A DNA stretch of 64,000 bases. Source: Anaeromyxobacter sp. Fw109-5 (GTDB taxonomy: Bacteria > Myxococcota > Myxococcia > Myxococcales > Anaeromyxobacteraceae). The first letter of the stretch is position 1. Each line of letters begins with the position of its first letter. The stretch lies in NCBI RefSeq assembly GCF_000017505.1, contig NC_009675.1, forward strand, positions 3,109,001-3,173,000, given 5' to 3'. A program made the position numbers and the translations under genes. The notes under the pieces were generated by a model, which did no database searches, was not told where the DNA came from, and saw nothing but the letters and a program-made list of their open reading frames with translations. This document shows positions 10,579 to 20,850 of the stretch, in pieces.

Positions 10579-11886
10579 CTAGCGACCGCCCGCCCCGTCG
10601 CTCGCCGCCTGGGCGCGCATCTCGACGCGGTCGCCGATGGCGAGCTCGAGCATGCTGCGCGTGACGAGCGCGACCGAGGCGCGCTCCTTCACGTCGATGA
10701 CGAGCATCTCCCCGACGTCCTCCTTGGGCAGGTTCGGGTCCCACTCGGGCATGCCGGGGGCGCGGCCGTAGGGGTCGCCGGCGCGGACGGCCGTGAAGAC
10801 GTTCCCCTCCTCGACGCCGTCGGCCGCGCCGCGGTCGATGAAGACGACGTGGTGCTCGCCGAGCTGGGTCACGACCTGGACCTGGCCTCCGACGATCGTC
10901 CCCTCGAGCGCGCGCCGGTTGGCGCGGCGATCGACGCGGTGGAGGAACCGCTCCGTCCAGGGGCCCAGCATGGCGCCGCGCTCGATCGGCTCGAAGGCCT
11001 GGGTGATGACGAGCGTCGCCGCCTTCGAGTCCACCGCGACCACCTTGGCGGCGCCGAGCACCGTGGACTGCCAGCCGAAGAGCTCGCCGGTACGCGGATG
11101 GCGGATCGGGCGCTCGGTCTTGTAGACCACGTACGTCTCGCCCTCCTTCACCCCGGCCCGGGTCTCGAACCGCGCGTACGCCTTGTCGAGGTTGGCGAGG
11201 AGGAGCTTCTCCTCGAACGCGGCGGAGATGGAGCCCGACTCGGCGAGCTGGCGCGGCGTGACGAACGTGTCGTGGCGGGCGAGGAGCGCGCGCGGAGCGA
11301 CGTAGCCGATCTTGTAGGGGCCGGCGACCGCCACCGTGTCGTCGTCCACGCTCTCCGGTCCCTTCATGTTCGCGCGGGAGAAGTCCTCGAGCTCCCGCGC
11401 CGGCGCAGGCTCCTCCGCCTCCGCGACCAGCTCGGCGCCGGCGGGCTCGACCCGCGTCGGCGCCTCGTCGGCGCCCGGGAAGAACCTGAGCAGGTTGCCG
11501 GGGTAGATCCAGTGCGGGTTCTCGATGTCCGGGTTGTAGGACCAGATCTTCGGCCAGTACCAGGGGTTGTTGAGGTAGCGGCCGGAGAGATCCCACAGCG
11601 TGTCGCCGGGGCGGATCGTGTACGTGTCGGGCGTCGACTCGCCCCTCGAGCCGTCCTCCAGCGCGACCACGTCCCCCGTGACGACCGGCGCGGGGGCGCC
11701 AGCCTCGGGCGCGGCCTCCGCGGACGGCGCGGCCGACTCCTCGGCCGGCGCGGCCGCCGCGGCCTCGATCCGGGCCGCGTCGGCGCCCGCCGCCTCTGCG
11801 GCGGCGCTGGCCGCGTCGAGGGCCCCGGACTGCGCGAGCGCCGCGGCGGGGACGAGGGCGAGGACGGCGACGAATCTGCGGATCAT
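10579..11886 (-). CDS. Exported LysM-domain protein
   Basis: 435 residues. A signal peptide (about 1-18, ending A-L-A-Q) is followed by an Ala/Glu-rich linker (about 20-75). One LysM module at about 87-135 (Y-T-I-R-P-G-D-T-L-W-D-L-S) should bind peptidoglycan; its W-Y-W-P-K-I-W insertion is typical of LysM proteins found with tail-like or envelope genes. The remaining ~300 residues match no family I know and would lie in the periplasm. The start codon overlaps the stop of the upstream lipoprotein gene (ATGA), so the two are translationally coupled and probably work together at the cell wall. Confidence 0.75.
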   Translation of the reverse strand: MIRRFVAVLALVPAAALAQSGALDAASAAAEAAGADAARIEAAAAAPAEESAAPSAEAAPEAGAPAPVVTGDVVALEDGSRGESTPDTYTIRPGDTLWDLSGRYLNNPWYWPKIWSYNPDIENPHWIYPGNLLRFFPGADEAPTRVEPAGAELVAEAEEPAPARELEDFSRANMKGPESVDDDTVAVAGPYKIGYVAPRALLARHDTFVTPRQLAESGSISAAFEEKLLLANLDKAYARFETRAGVKEGETYVVYKTERPIRHPRTGELFGWQSTVLGAAKVVAVDSKAATLVITQAFEPIERGAMLGPWTERFLHRVDRRANRRALEGTIVGGQVQVVTQLGEHHVVFIDRGAADGVEEGNVFTAVRAGDPYGRAPGMPEWDPNLPKEDVGEMLVIDVKERASVALVTRSMLELAIGDRVEMRAQAASDGAGGR

Positions 11887-12773
11887 GGACCGCTCCTTGC
11901 CGGGACGCGCGGCGACGGATCGCCGCCGTGCCCGGAGATGGCTGCGAGGCGCGTCCCGGCGCGTTCCGCCGCCGGGGTCCTCGGGAACTCTGAGACGAGC
12001 CGCTCGAGGACGCGGCGCTCCGCCGCGACCTCGCCGCGCCGCGCCTCGCAGGCGGCGAGCCGCTCCAGGGCGCCGCTGAGCGCGTCTCCCGCCGGGTAGT
12101 CGTCGGCGGCGCGCCGCGCGAGGGCGCACGCCGCGTCGTCCTTCCCTGACGTCGCGTACGCCTCCGCGGCCTCGACGAGCGCGTTGTCGGCGGCGGCGTG
12201 GCGCGGGTAGCGCGCGACGAAGTCCTCGAGCGCGTGCGCCCGGCCGACGCCGGGCCGCTCCCGGGCCGAGCGCAGCTCGCGATCCGCCTCCGCCGAGAGC
12301 TCTCGACCGCGGCCGAGGGCGAGCGCCTCGACGCGGCCAGGCGCGGGATCGGCGATGGGGATGGCGGTCGGCACGGGCGGCGGCGTGCGCCGGGCGCGCG
12401 CGGTGAGGGCGGGAGTGAGGGGGAGGCTCGCCTCGGTGAGGACGATGGGCGGTGGCTCGTCGGCGGGAGCGACCTTCACGATGGCGAGGTCCGGCGGGAT
12501 GACCGGCGGCAGCGGCTCGCCGAGCGCGACGCGGGGAGACCTCGCGGGCGGCGCGGCGGCGCCTCGGTCCTCGCGCGCGCCGCGGGCGGCCACGAGGTCG
12601 AGGCGGGCCGACAGCCCATCGACCTTGCGAGCGAGCGCCTCGTTGTCGGCGCGCAGCGCCCGGAGCTCTGCGCGGAGCGCGTCCGCCTCGGAGGGCGCGG
12701 CGCCGCCGCCCCCGGCGCAGCCGAGCAGCACGACGAGCGCCGCGGGGGCGATTCGCGAGAGGAGATGCCTCAA
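11883..12773 (-). CDS. Lipoprotein with coiled coil and TPR-like C-terminal part (CpoB/YbgF-like)
   Basis: 296 residues. Lipoprotein signal with lipobox L-L-G-C (Cys19), then a short coiled coil (about 27-62; heptads around A-L-R-A-E-L-R-A-L-R). A proline-rich linker (about 70-140) leads to helical repeats (about 160-280) with Y-P-R-H-A-A-A-D-N-A-L and F-P-R-T-P-A-A-E-R-A-type ends, as in the TPR part of CpoB/YbgF. CpoB links the Tol system to cell-wall synthesis in other bacteria; here no tol genes are adjacent, so that role is only an analogy. It lies 33 bp after pgeF and overlaps the LysM gene by 4 bp. Confidence 0.6.
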   Translation of the reverse strand: MRHLLSRIAPAALVVLLGCAGGGGAAPSEADALRAELRALRADNEALARKVDGLSARLDLVAARGAREDRGAAAPPARSPRVALGEPLPPVIPPDLAIVKVAPADEPPPIVLTEASLPLTPALTARARRTPPPVPTAIPIADPAPGRVEALALGRGRELSAEADRELRSARERPGVGRAHALEDFVARYPRHAAADNALVEAAEAYATSGKDDAACALARRAADDYPAGDALSGALERLAACEARRGEVAAERRVLERLVSEFPRTPAAERAGTRLAAISGHGGDPSPRVPARSGP

Positions 12774-12806
12774 ACCTCGAAAATTCTAGGGGCCGGGGGC
12801 CGCCCG

Positions 12807-13586
12807 TCAAGGAAGGGGACCCTCGCCTGGACGCCGCCAATGTGCGACGGACGGCCCAGCCGCGGGTGCGATGAAGCCCACCTGGCGCCCCGTGCGGCCG
12901 GCGTCGCGGCGATGCGAGAAGAACGTCTCGCGCTCGCACGCGGTGCAGCGGCCGAGCACGTCCACCCGCTCGGCGCGCACGCCGGCCTCCTCCAGGGCGA
13001 GCAGGTTCGCCCGCCAGAGATCGAGCCGGGGTGCGCCGGGGGCGCCTCGCACGACCTCGGGACCGAAACGCCGCCGGAAGCGCTCCGCGAGCTCGGGCGC
13101 GACCTCGTAGCAGCACGGCCCGATGGACGGGCCGATCGCGGCGACCAGCCGCCCGGGCTCCGCGCCCTCGCGCTCGAGGGCGCGCACGCCCTCGGCCGCC
13201 GCGAGCTCGATCGTCCCGCGCCAGCCGGCGTGGACCGCCGCCACGGCCCGCCCCTCCGGATCCGCCAGGAGCACGGGCACGCAGTCCGCGACGGAGACGC
13301 ACGCCGCGACGCCCCGGGCGACCGAGACGACGCCGTCCGCCTCCTCGGCAGGCGCCGTGGCCGCCGCGACGCGGACGACGCGCGAGCCGTGGACCTGCCG
13401 GACGCGCGCGAAGCCGAGCCCCGTCGCCGCCTCCAGCCGGCGCCAGTTCTCGTCCACGCGGAGCGGCTCGTCCCCGACGGCGCCGCCCAGGTTCAGGGTG
13501 TCCCAGGGCGGAGCCGAGGCCCCTCCGGCCCGGGTCGTGAAGCCGTGGGGAAAGGCGGCGAGCCGGTCGCTCGTCAGGAGACGCAT
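12807..13586 (-). CDS. pgeF: Peptidoglycan editing factor PgeF (YfiH/YlmD, laccase-like domain)
   Basis: 259 residues of the DUF152/YfiH family, described in other bacteria as a purine nucleoside phosphorylase or a factor that removes misbuilt muropeptide precursors. The metal-site residues are all visible: His in R-Q-V-H-G-S, Cys in V-A-D-C-V-P-V-L-L-A-D, His in A-V-H-A-G-W-R-G-T. The A-I-G-P-S-I-G-P-C-C-Y-E-V stretch and the closing F-F-S-H-R-R-D...G-R-Q-V-G-F-I block are also present. The start is the ATG at 13586; only 27 bp separate it from the divergent diguanylate cyclase. Two envelope genes follow downstream, consistent with a cell-wall role. Confidence 0.9.
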   Translation of the reverse strand: MRLLTSDRLAAFPHGFTTRAGGASAPPWDTLNLGGAVGDEPLRVDENWRRLEAATGLGFARVRQVHGSRVVRVAAATAPAEEADGVVSVARGVAACVSVADCVPVLLADPEGRAVAAVHAGWRGTIELAAAEGVRALEREGAEPGRLVAAIGPSIGPCCYEVAPELAERFRRRFGPEVVRGAPGAPRLDLWRANLLALEEAGVRAERVDVLGRCTACERETFFSHRRDAGRTGRQVGFIAPAAGPSVAHWRRPGEGPLP

Positions 13587-13592
13587 GGGCCG

Positions 13593-13602
13593 GGTTATAA
13601 CC
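13593..13602. promoter_or_regulatory. Palindromic -10 box shared by divergent pgeF and the GGDEF gene
   Basis: GGTTATAACC is a perfect palindrome, so a TATAAC hexamer is present on both strands. It lies 7 nt before the pgeF ATG and 12 nt before the diguanylate cyclase ATG. Each promoter's -35 region would fall inside the opposite gene. Clear -35 matches were not seen, so promoter function is inferred from the -10 and the 27-bp gap. Confidence 0.5.
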
Positions 13603-13613
13603 TTCCCTCTCCC

Positions 13614-15083
<1,470 letters not shown>

Positions 15084-15100
15084 CCGGCGGCCCCCCCGAG

Positions 15101-15118
15101 CGCAGCGCGCGCGCTGCG
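15101..15118. terminator. Hairpin between convergent GGDEF and AglZ-like genes
   Basis: CGCAGCG, loop CGCG, CGCTGCG: a perfect 7-bp stem in the 57 bp between two converging stops. It is symmetrical and could serve both transcripts, although no U-run follows. Confidence 0.45.
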
Positions 15119-15140
15119 GGTTCGAGGTCGCGGGAGCCCG

Positions 15141-18100
15141 TCACTCCTCCCCCGAGTCCTCGCGCGCGCCGGCCACGGCGGACGCCCTGCCCTGGGGCGC
15201 GGAGGCCGGCGCCGGACGTGCCGGGACCGGCGGCGGCGCCGCCGGCGCGGTCGCCGGGGCACGGGCCGGCCCTCGGATCCTGGCGAGCTCGAGCTCCAGC
15301 GCCTTCTCGCGGCGCGCGCGCTCCTGCAGCGCGGCGTGGAGCCGCTGCAGCTCCTGCGCCCGCAGCTCGTCGCGGCGGGTGAGCTCGTCGCGGAAGCGTG
15401 CCTGGGCCTCCTCGACCGCGCGGATGCCACGGCCCTCGACCTCGCGGCGCTCCGCCTGGAGCTGCTCGACGCGGCGGGCCGTCTCGACCGCCCGCGCCTC
15501 CGCGGCCTGCGCGCGCGCCGTGAGCTCCCTCTCCGCCCGCGCCCGCGCCTGCCCGGCCTGCGCGAGCGCTGCCTCCAGCTCCTGGATGCGCGCGCGCGCC
15601 GCCTGCGCCACGGCCGCGTCGCGCGCGCCCTGATCGGCGCGAGCGGCGAGCTCCGCCGCGCGCGTCTCGGCCTGGCCGATCCGCGCCTGCAGCTCGGTCT
15701 CGATCCGCTGGCGGTCACGATGGGAGGACGCGAGCGCCTGCTCCACGTCGCGCACCCGCGCCTCGGCGCGGTCCGCGCGGGTCGCCGCGGCGGCGAGCTG
15801 GGCCTGGATCTCGTCGACGCGCTTGCGCGCCTCGAGCCGCGCCGCCTCGGACGCCTCCCGGGCGGAGAGCAGCTGCGCGATCCGGTCCTCCGCGTCCGCT
15901 GCTCGCCGGCGCGCCTCGTCGGCGCGCGCCGCCGCGGTCTCGGCAGCCGCGCGCTCGCGACGCTCGGCCGCGTGCAGCGCCTCCGTGCGCGCGGCGATCT
16001 CCTTCTGCAGCGCGTCCTCGCGGCGCGCGCGCTCCGCGGCGAGCTCCTCGAACCGCTCGTGGAGGGCCTCGGCGGCCTCGGTCTTCTTCGAGAGCTCCGC
16101 GAGCAGCTCCGCCTCGCGCCGGCGGTGCTCGTCCTCGAGGGCCGCCGCGTGCGCCCGCGCGCGCGCCTCGCCGTCGCCCCGCGCGGTGATCTCGGCGGTG
16201 AGCTCCGCCTCGAGCCGGACGCGCTCGGACTCCGCGGCGTCCCCGGCCGCGACGGCACGACGCAGCTCCTCCCGGAGGGCCGCCTCGTCGGCGTCGCGCG
16301 CCTCCAGCTCCGTCGCCAGCGCGTCGCGCGCGCCGCGGAGCTGCGCCCCGTCTTCCTCCGCCCCCGCCAGGCGCGCCTCGAGCTCTCCCGCCGCCTCCCT
16401 GGCGGCGTCGCGCTCCCGCGCGAGCGTCTCCGCCTGCGCGGCCCCCTCCGCCCGCGCGGCCTCGAGCGCCCCCTCGAGCCGCTCCCTGTCGGCGCGCTCG
16501 GCCTCGAGGAGCGCCGACTGCGCCTCGAGCCTCCCGGTCAGCTCCGCCTGCCTCCGCTCGCCCTCGCGGGAGAGCGCGTCGAGCGCCTCGCGCGCGCGGC
16601 GCAGCTCCTCGGAGAGCGCTTCAGCCCGGTGGAGCCGCTCCTCGGCCTTCGCCTCGAGCTCGGCCGCCCACGCCTCCGCCCTGCGGGCGGCCTCGGCGCG
16701 CGCCGCGAGCTCCACGGTGAGCTCACCCTCTCGCCGCTCCAGCCTCCGGCGCACGTCGGCGAGCGCCTCCTCCGCCTGGCCCAGCTCAGCCGTGCGCGAC
16801 GCGACCGCGGCGCGCGCCTCCGCGAGCTCGGCCTCGAGGGCGCCACCCCGCGCTCGCTCCGCGGCGAGGAGCCCCTCGAGCTCGCCCTGCCGGACCGCGG
16901 CGGCGGCCTCGACGTCGCCGAGGTGCGCCGTCAGCCGGGCGATCTCGTCCCGCGCCGCGGCGACCGTGTCGGCGAGCCCCTGCGCGCCGCGCTCCGCGTC
17001 CTCACGCGCGACGGCCGCGGCGTCCCGCTCGGCCGCGACCCGCGCCGCCTCGGCGAGCGCCGCCTCGGCCGCGGCGCGCGCCTCGTCTCGCTCCGCCCCG
17101 CGCACGTCGAGCTGGGCCTCGCGCTCGGCGAGCGCGGTCCGCAGCGCGTCGCGCTCGCGCGCCGCGCCGTCGGCCGCGCCGCGCTGGCGCTCGTGCTCCT
17201 CTCGCGCCCGCGACAGCTCCCCGCGCAGCCCCTCCCGCTCCGCTGCCCAGGCCGTCTCCGCTTCCTCGAGCCGGCCGCGGGCGGCGTCCAGCTCGCTCGC
17301 GAGGGCCGCCGCGCCCGCGCGCGCCTCGGCGAGCGCCCGCTCCGCCCCCGCCAGCGTCCGCTCCGCCTCCTCCTGCCGCACCGCCGCGGCCGCCGCCGCC
17401 TCGCGGGCCGCCCGCTCCGCCGACGCGCGCTCCTCGTCCAGCGCGGCCCGCGCGGCCTCGAGCTCGGCCAGGAGCTCCGCCTCTCGCTCCGCCGACGCGC
17501 GCCCGAGCGCGTCGAGCGACCCCTCGACCTCGCCGAGCTTCTGGAGCTGCTCCTGCGTCTCGCGCTCGAGCGCCTCCTCCCGGACCCGCGCGGCGTCCCG
17601 GAACTGCCGGTACTCGTCGTCGAGCAGCCGCAGCCGCGCGTCGCCCTCGCGCGCGGTCGCCTCGCGCTCGGCCACCGCGCGCTCGAGCTCGGCGATCGCC
17701 TCGCGCGCCGCCTGGGCGTCGGTCTCCCTCGCGCGCTCACCGTCGGCGAGCGACGCCTCGAGCTCGCGGATCCTCCCCTCCAGCTCGGCGCGCCGGTTCT
17801 CCGCCTCCGCCCGGGCCTGGTCGCGCTCCGCCTCCGCGGCGCGGACGCGGCCCTCCCCCTCGACGCGCGCGGCCTCGCGCGAGCGGGCCTCCGCGTCGCG
17901 CTCGGTGCGGGTCCGCTCGAGCTCGGCCTCGAGGGCCCGGCGGCGCGCGGCCGCCTCGTCGAGCTGCTGGGCCCCCTCGCGGGCGGCGGCCTCGGCCGCC
18001 TCGCGCGCCTCCTCCAGCGCCTCCTCCGCCGCGGTGAGCTCCTCGGTGCGGCGGGAGATCTCGTCCTGCAGCTCGCGCTCGCGCGCCTCGTAGCGGTGCT

Positions 18101-19253
18101 CCTCGGCGCGCGCCTCGCGCCCGAGCTCCTCGACCTCCTCGCGGGCGCGGGCGAGCGCGGCGCCGCGGGACTGGAGCTCCTCGTCCCGCGCGCGCAGCTC
18201 GCGCTCGAGCTCGTGGATGCGCCGCTCGTTCGCGGCGACCACCTCGATGAGCTCCTTCTCCTGGCCGAACTTCTCGAGCAGGAGCCCGTCGATCGACGCG
18301 CCGTACTCGCGCTCCTTCTGCACGAACAGCTCGCGCGCCTCCGCCAGCCGTCGCGTGAGGTCCTCGACCTCGTCCTTCAGCGCCTGGTGCTCGACGTCCC
18401 GCTCGTGCAGGCGCTCGTCGAAGACGGACAGCTCGCGCTCGCGCGCCTCCCACACCTCGGCGAGCCGCGCGATCTGCGCCTCGCGCCAGCGCAGGTCCTC
18501 GCGGAGGAGCTGCGCGCGCCCCTCGGGCGTCTCCTTCAGCTCCCGGCGCTGCGGCGGACGGCGGTCGGCCTCCGCCGCGAGCGAGCGGCGCTCGGCGATC
18601 GACTGGAAGACACGGTCGACGAAGAGGCGGTCGTCCTCGGTGACGCTGGCCTTGCGGGCCCGGCGCGGCACCGGCGGCGGGGCGGCGCCCTCGGCGGGCG
18701 CGGGCCCGTCCGGCGAGGCCGGCTCCGGCTCCGCCGCGGAGAGCGGCTCCGGGGCGGCGCTCGGCCCGGCAGGTGCCTCCTCCTCCCGGGGCGGGACCTC
18801 GTCCTGCGCGCCGGCGAGCTCGACCCCGTCCTCGCCCTCCTCGATGACCGCGTCGTCCGCGCTCTCGATGGGCTCGGCGGCCGCCAGGATGCGCGCCGAC
18901 AGCTTGCGCAGGGCGTCCGTGTCGAGCGGCATCGCGAGGTAGCCGTTCGCGGCCCACGGCGTGCGCGCGTGCTGCGCGAGGGCCTCGGGGGGCGTGTCCG
19001 ACGAGTACAGCAGGATGGGCAAGCCGGCGGTCGCGCGGTCGTTGCGAAGGCGCGCGCAGAAGGAGAACCCGGACAGGTCGGGCAGCTCCGCGCGCGAGAC
19101 CACGAGCTCGGGACGCCGCGTGGCGATCTCGCGCTCGGCCTCGCCCGCGCTCGCGGCGATCCGCGTGGCGCAGCCGTCCTCGCGGTACAGCGCGGAGAGC
19201 GACAGGGCGAAGGCGTTGTCCGGCTCGACGATGAGGACGCGCTTCTGTTCCAT
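15141..19253 (-). CDS. AglZ/FrzS-like protein: pseudo-receiver plus giant coiled coil
   Basis: 1370 residues. The N-terminal 120 residues have a response-regulator receiver fold (V-L-I-V-E-P-D at 6-12; P-I-L-L-Y-S-S-D), but the phosphorylation Asp is replaced by Arg54 (V-V-S-R-A-E-L-P-D) and the conserved Lys by Met (L-A-M-P-L). An acidic/proline linker (about 130-200) follows. From about 240 to 1330 the sequence is almost unbroken Glu/Ala/Arg heptads without a Pro break, and it closes with an Ala/Pro tail. A phospho-dead receiver plus roughly 1,000 residues of coiled coil is the architecture of Myxococcus xanthus AglZ (gliding-motility complex) and, in shorter form, FrzS. Length fits AglZ better. 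Orthology is inferred from architecture, since coiled coils align with almost anything. Confidence 0.75.
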   Translation of the reverse strand: MEQKRVLIVEPDNAFALSLSALYREDGCATRIAASAGEAEREIATRRPELVVSRAELPDLSGFSFCARLRNDRATAGLPILLYSSDTPPEALAQHARTPWAANGYLAMPLDTDALRKLSARILAAAEPIESADDAVIEEGEDGVELAGAQDEVPPREEEAPAGPSAAPEPLSAAEPEPASPDGPAPAEGAAPPPVPRRARKASVTEDDRLFVDRVFQSIAERRSLAAEADRRPPQRRELKETPEGRAQLLREDLRWREAQIARLAEVWEARERELSVFDERLHERDVEHQALKDEVEDLTRRLAEARELFVQKEREYGASIDGLLLEKFGQEKELIEVVAANERRIHELERELRARDEELQSRGAALARAREEVEELGREARAEEHRYEARERELQDEISRRTEELTAAEEALEEAREAAEAAAREGAQQLDEAAARRRALEAELERTRTERDAEARSREAARVEGEGRVRAAEAERDQARAEAENRRAELEGRIRELEASLADGERARETDAQAAREAIAELERAVAEREATAREGDARLRLLDDEYRQFRDAARVREEALERETQEQLQKLGEVEGSLDALGRASAEREAELLAELEAARAALDEERASAERAAREAAAAAAVRQEEAERTLAGAERALAEARAGAAALASELDAARGRLEEAETAWAAEREGLRGELSRAREEHERQRGAADGAARERDALRTALAEREAQLDVRGAERDEARAAAEAALAEAARVAAERDAAAVAREDAERGAQGLADTVAAARDEIARLTAHLGDVEAAAAVRQGELEGLLAAERARGGALEAELAEARAAVASRTAELGQAEEALADVRRRLERREGELTVELAARAEAARRAEAWAAELEAKAEERLHRAEALSEELRRAREALDALSREGERRQAELTGRLEAQSALLEAERADRERLEGALEAARAEGAAQAETLARERDAAREAAGELEARLAGAEEDGAQLRGARDALATELEARDADEAALREELRRAVAAGDAAESERVRLEAELTAEITARGDGEARARAHAAALEDEHRRREAELLAELSKKTEAAEALHERFEELAAERARREDALQKEIAARTEALHAAERRERAAAETAAARADEARRRAADAEDRIAQLLSAREASEAARLEARKRVDEIQAQLAAAATRADRAEARVRDVEQALASSHRDRQRIETELQARIGQAETRAAELAARADQGARDAAVAQAARARIQELEAALAQAGQARARAERELTARAQAAEARAVETARRVEQLQAERREVEGRGIRAVEEAQARFRDELTRRDELRAQELQRLHAALQERARREKALELELARIRGPARAPATAPAAPPPVPARPAPASAPQGRASAVAGAREDSGEE

Positions 19254-19491
19254 TTGGTTTGGGCGGTTCGCGAGAGGACTCCCGCGCGGCCACCGAGCAT
19301 AGCCCCGGTGTCGTCCGCCAATCTAGCCATCGCTCACCGCGGCGCCGGCCGAGCGTGGGCCTCGCGCGTCACGGGCGGGCGACCACGAGGGGCGTCCGGC
19401 GGCGGGTACCCGTGCGCGGATTGCGCGCGGGGCGCGATGGACCGAAGGTGTCGTGGCGCTCCGGCGCCGCGCGCCCGGAGCGGGACGACCC

Positions 19492-20049
19492 ATGACCACA
19501 TCGGCGCTCCTGGTCGCGCTCGCGCTCACCGCCTCGCCCGGGGCTGCCGATCACGCCCGAGGCGCCCCGCGGGAGAACCTGCTGCGCGGGCCGGCGCGGG
19601 TGGTGCTCCGCTTCCTCGACGCGGTACGGCTCGCCGGTCCGCGGGGGCCGCTGCGGGCGGGCGTCGCGATCCCGGCCCGCGCCGATCACTACGCCGCCGC
19701 GACGCGCCTCGCTGCGCCGCGGACCCGGGAGGAGCTCGAGCGCATGGAGGCGGCCGGCGAGGCGCATCCCCTGGCCTTCTGGCGCGACGCCGCGCGGGCG
19801 CGCGTGCTCGACTCGTTCCAGCTGCTCGCGGTGCGGCGCGCGCCGCGCGGGACGGTGGTGGTCACGGTCGAGGAGCACCACCTCGACCCCGCGGCCGACG
19901 GGAGGCGCCTGCAGCGGACCGTCAGCGAGTACCTCGTCGCGCCCGTGGCCGGCGAGTGGCGGATCGTGGACCGGCGCGTGGGGTCCGCGTTCGACGCGCA
20001 GGCGATCGCCGGCTACGACGGTTACTGGGACGAGCGGCCGGATCGCTGA
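19492..20049 (+). CDS. Small exported protein of unknown function
   Basis: 185 residues from the ATG at 19492, which begins a signal peptide (M-T-T-S-A-L-L-V-A-L-A-L-T-A-S-P-G-A-A); an upstream ATG at 19453 would put charged residues before it. The mature part is a single small domain that ends with E-Y-L-V-A-P-V-A-G-E-W-R-I-V-D-R-R-V-G, the look of a nuclear-transport-factor-2 or lumazine-binding-like fold, but I cannot assign it. Codon use matches the neighbours. It is followed 42 bp later by a metallophosphoesterase and is divergent from the AglZ-like gene. Confidence 0.6.
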   Translation: MTTSALLVALALTASPGAADHARGAPRENLLRGPARVVLRFLDAVRLAGPRGPLRAGVAIPARADHYAAATRLAAPRTREELERMEAAGEAHPLAFWRDAARARVLDSFQLLAVRRAPRGTVVVTVEEHHLDPAADGRRLQRTVSEYLVAPVAGEWRIVDRRVGSAFDAQAIAGYDGYWDERPDR

Positions 20050-20091
20050 TCGCCTGCCGCTGCCCCTCGCGCGCGCTACATTCTCCGCGAG

Positions 20092-20832
20092 ATGGCCGCG
20101 CCGCGCCGCACGCTCGTCGTGGGCGACGTCCACGGGTGCTCCGCCGAGCTCGACGACCTGCTCCGGGCCGCGGGGTTCGCCCGCGGACGCGACCGGCTCG
20201 TCCTGCTGGGAGATCTGCTCGATCGCGGACCCGACCCCATCGGCGTCCTGCGGCGCGTCCGGGAGCTCCGCGCGGAGTGCGTCCTCGGGAACCACGAGGA
20301 GAAGCACCTGCGGTACGCGGCGCACGAGGCGCGCCGCCGCTGGGACCGGCGGCACGCGAACCCGGTCCGCTTCGATCCGCGCCGCGCCGCGCAGCACGCG
20401 GCGTTGCGCCGCGACGATCTCGCCTGGCTGGCGGCGCTCCCCCGGACCATCGCGCTCGGCGACGGGTGGGTCGCGGTGCACGCTGGCTTCCTGCCGGGCA
20501 GGCCGATCGCCGCGCAGCCGCCGGATTGGATGGTCCGGTTGCGCTACGTGGACGCGGAGGGCCGCCCGGTGGGACGCGTGCGCGGCGACGCGGGCGAGCC
20601 GGGGGTGCGGCGCTGGGCCGAGGTGTGGGCCGGCCCCGAGCGCGTCGTGTACGGCCACCACCCGCAGAGCCTCGTGGAGCCGATCCGCGACACGCCGGCG
20701 CCGGGCGTGTCCTGCCTGGGCATAGACACGGGCTGCGTCTACGGCGGGCGGCTCACCGCGCTCGTCCTGCCCGGCGAGGAGCTCGTGCAGGTGCCGTCGC
20801 GCATGCAGGGCGCGGCGTCCGCCAGGGGCTGA
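20092..20832 (+). CDS. Metallophosphoesterase (PPP/ApaH-type)
   Basis: 246 residues with the complete calcineurin-like metal-binding set: G-D-V-H-G-C near the N-terminus, G-D-L-L-D-R-G, G-N-H-E-E-K, then V-H-A-G and Y-G-H-H, closing with G-I-D-T-G-C-V-Y-G-G. This motif order is that of bacterial PPP-family serine/threonine phosphatases, ApaH (diadenosine tetraphosphatase) and PrpE; which substrate is used cannot be told from sequence alone. No signal peptide, so cytoplasmic. A -10-like TACATT ends nine bases before the ATG, so the gene may have its own, nearly leaderless transcript. Confidence 0.85.
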   Translation: MAAPRRTLVVGDVHGCSAELDDLLRAAGFARGRDRLVLLGDLLDRGPDPIGVLRRVRELRAECVLGNHEEKHLRYAAHEARRRWDRRHANPVRFDPRRAAQHAALRRDDLAWLAALPRTIALGDGWVAVHAGFLPGRPIAAQPPDWMVRLRYVDAEGRPVGRVRGDAGEPGVRRWAEVWAGPERVVYGHHPQSLVEPIRDTPAPGVSCLGIDTGCVYGGRLTALVLPGEELVQVPSRMQGAASARG

Positions 20833-20850
20833 GCCGCGATCGCCGCGAGC

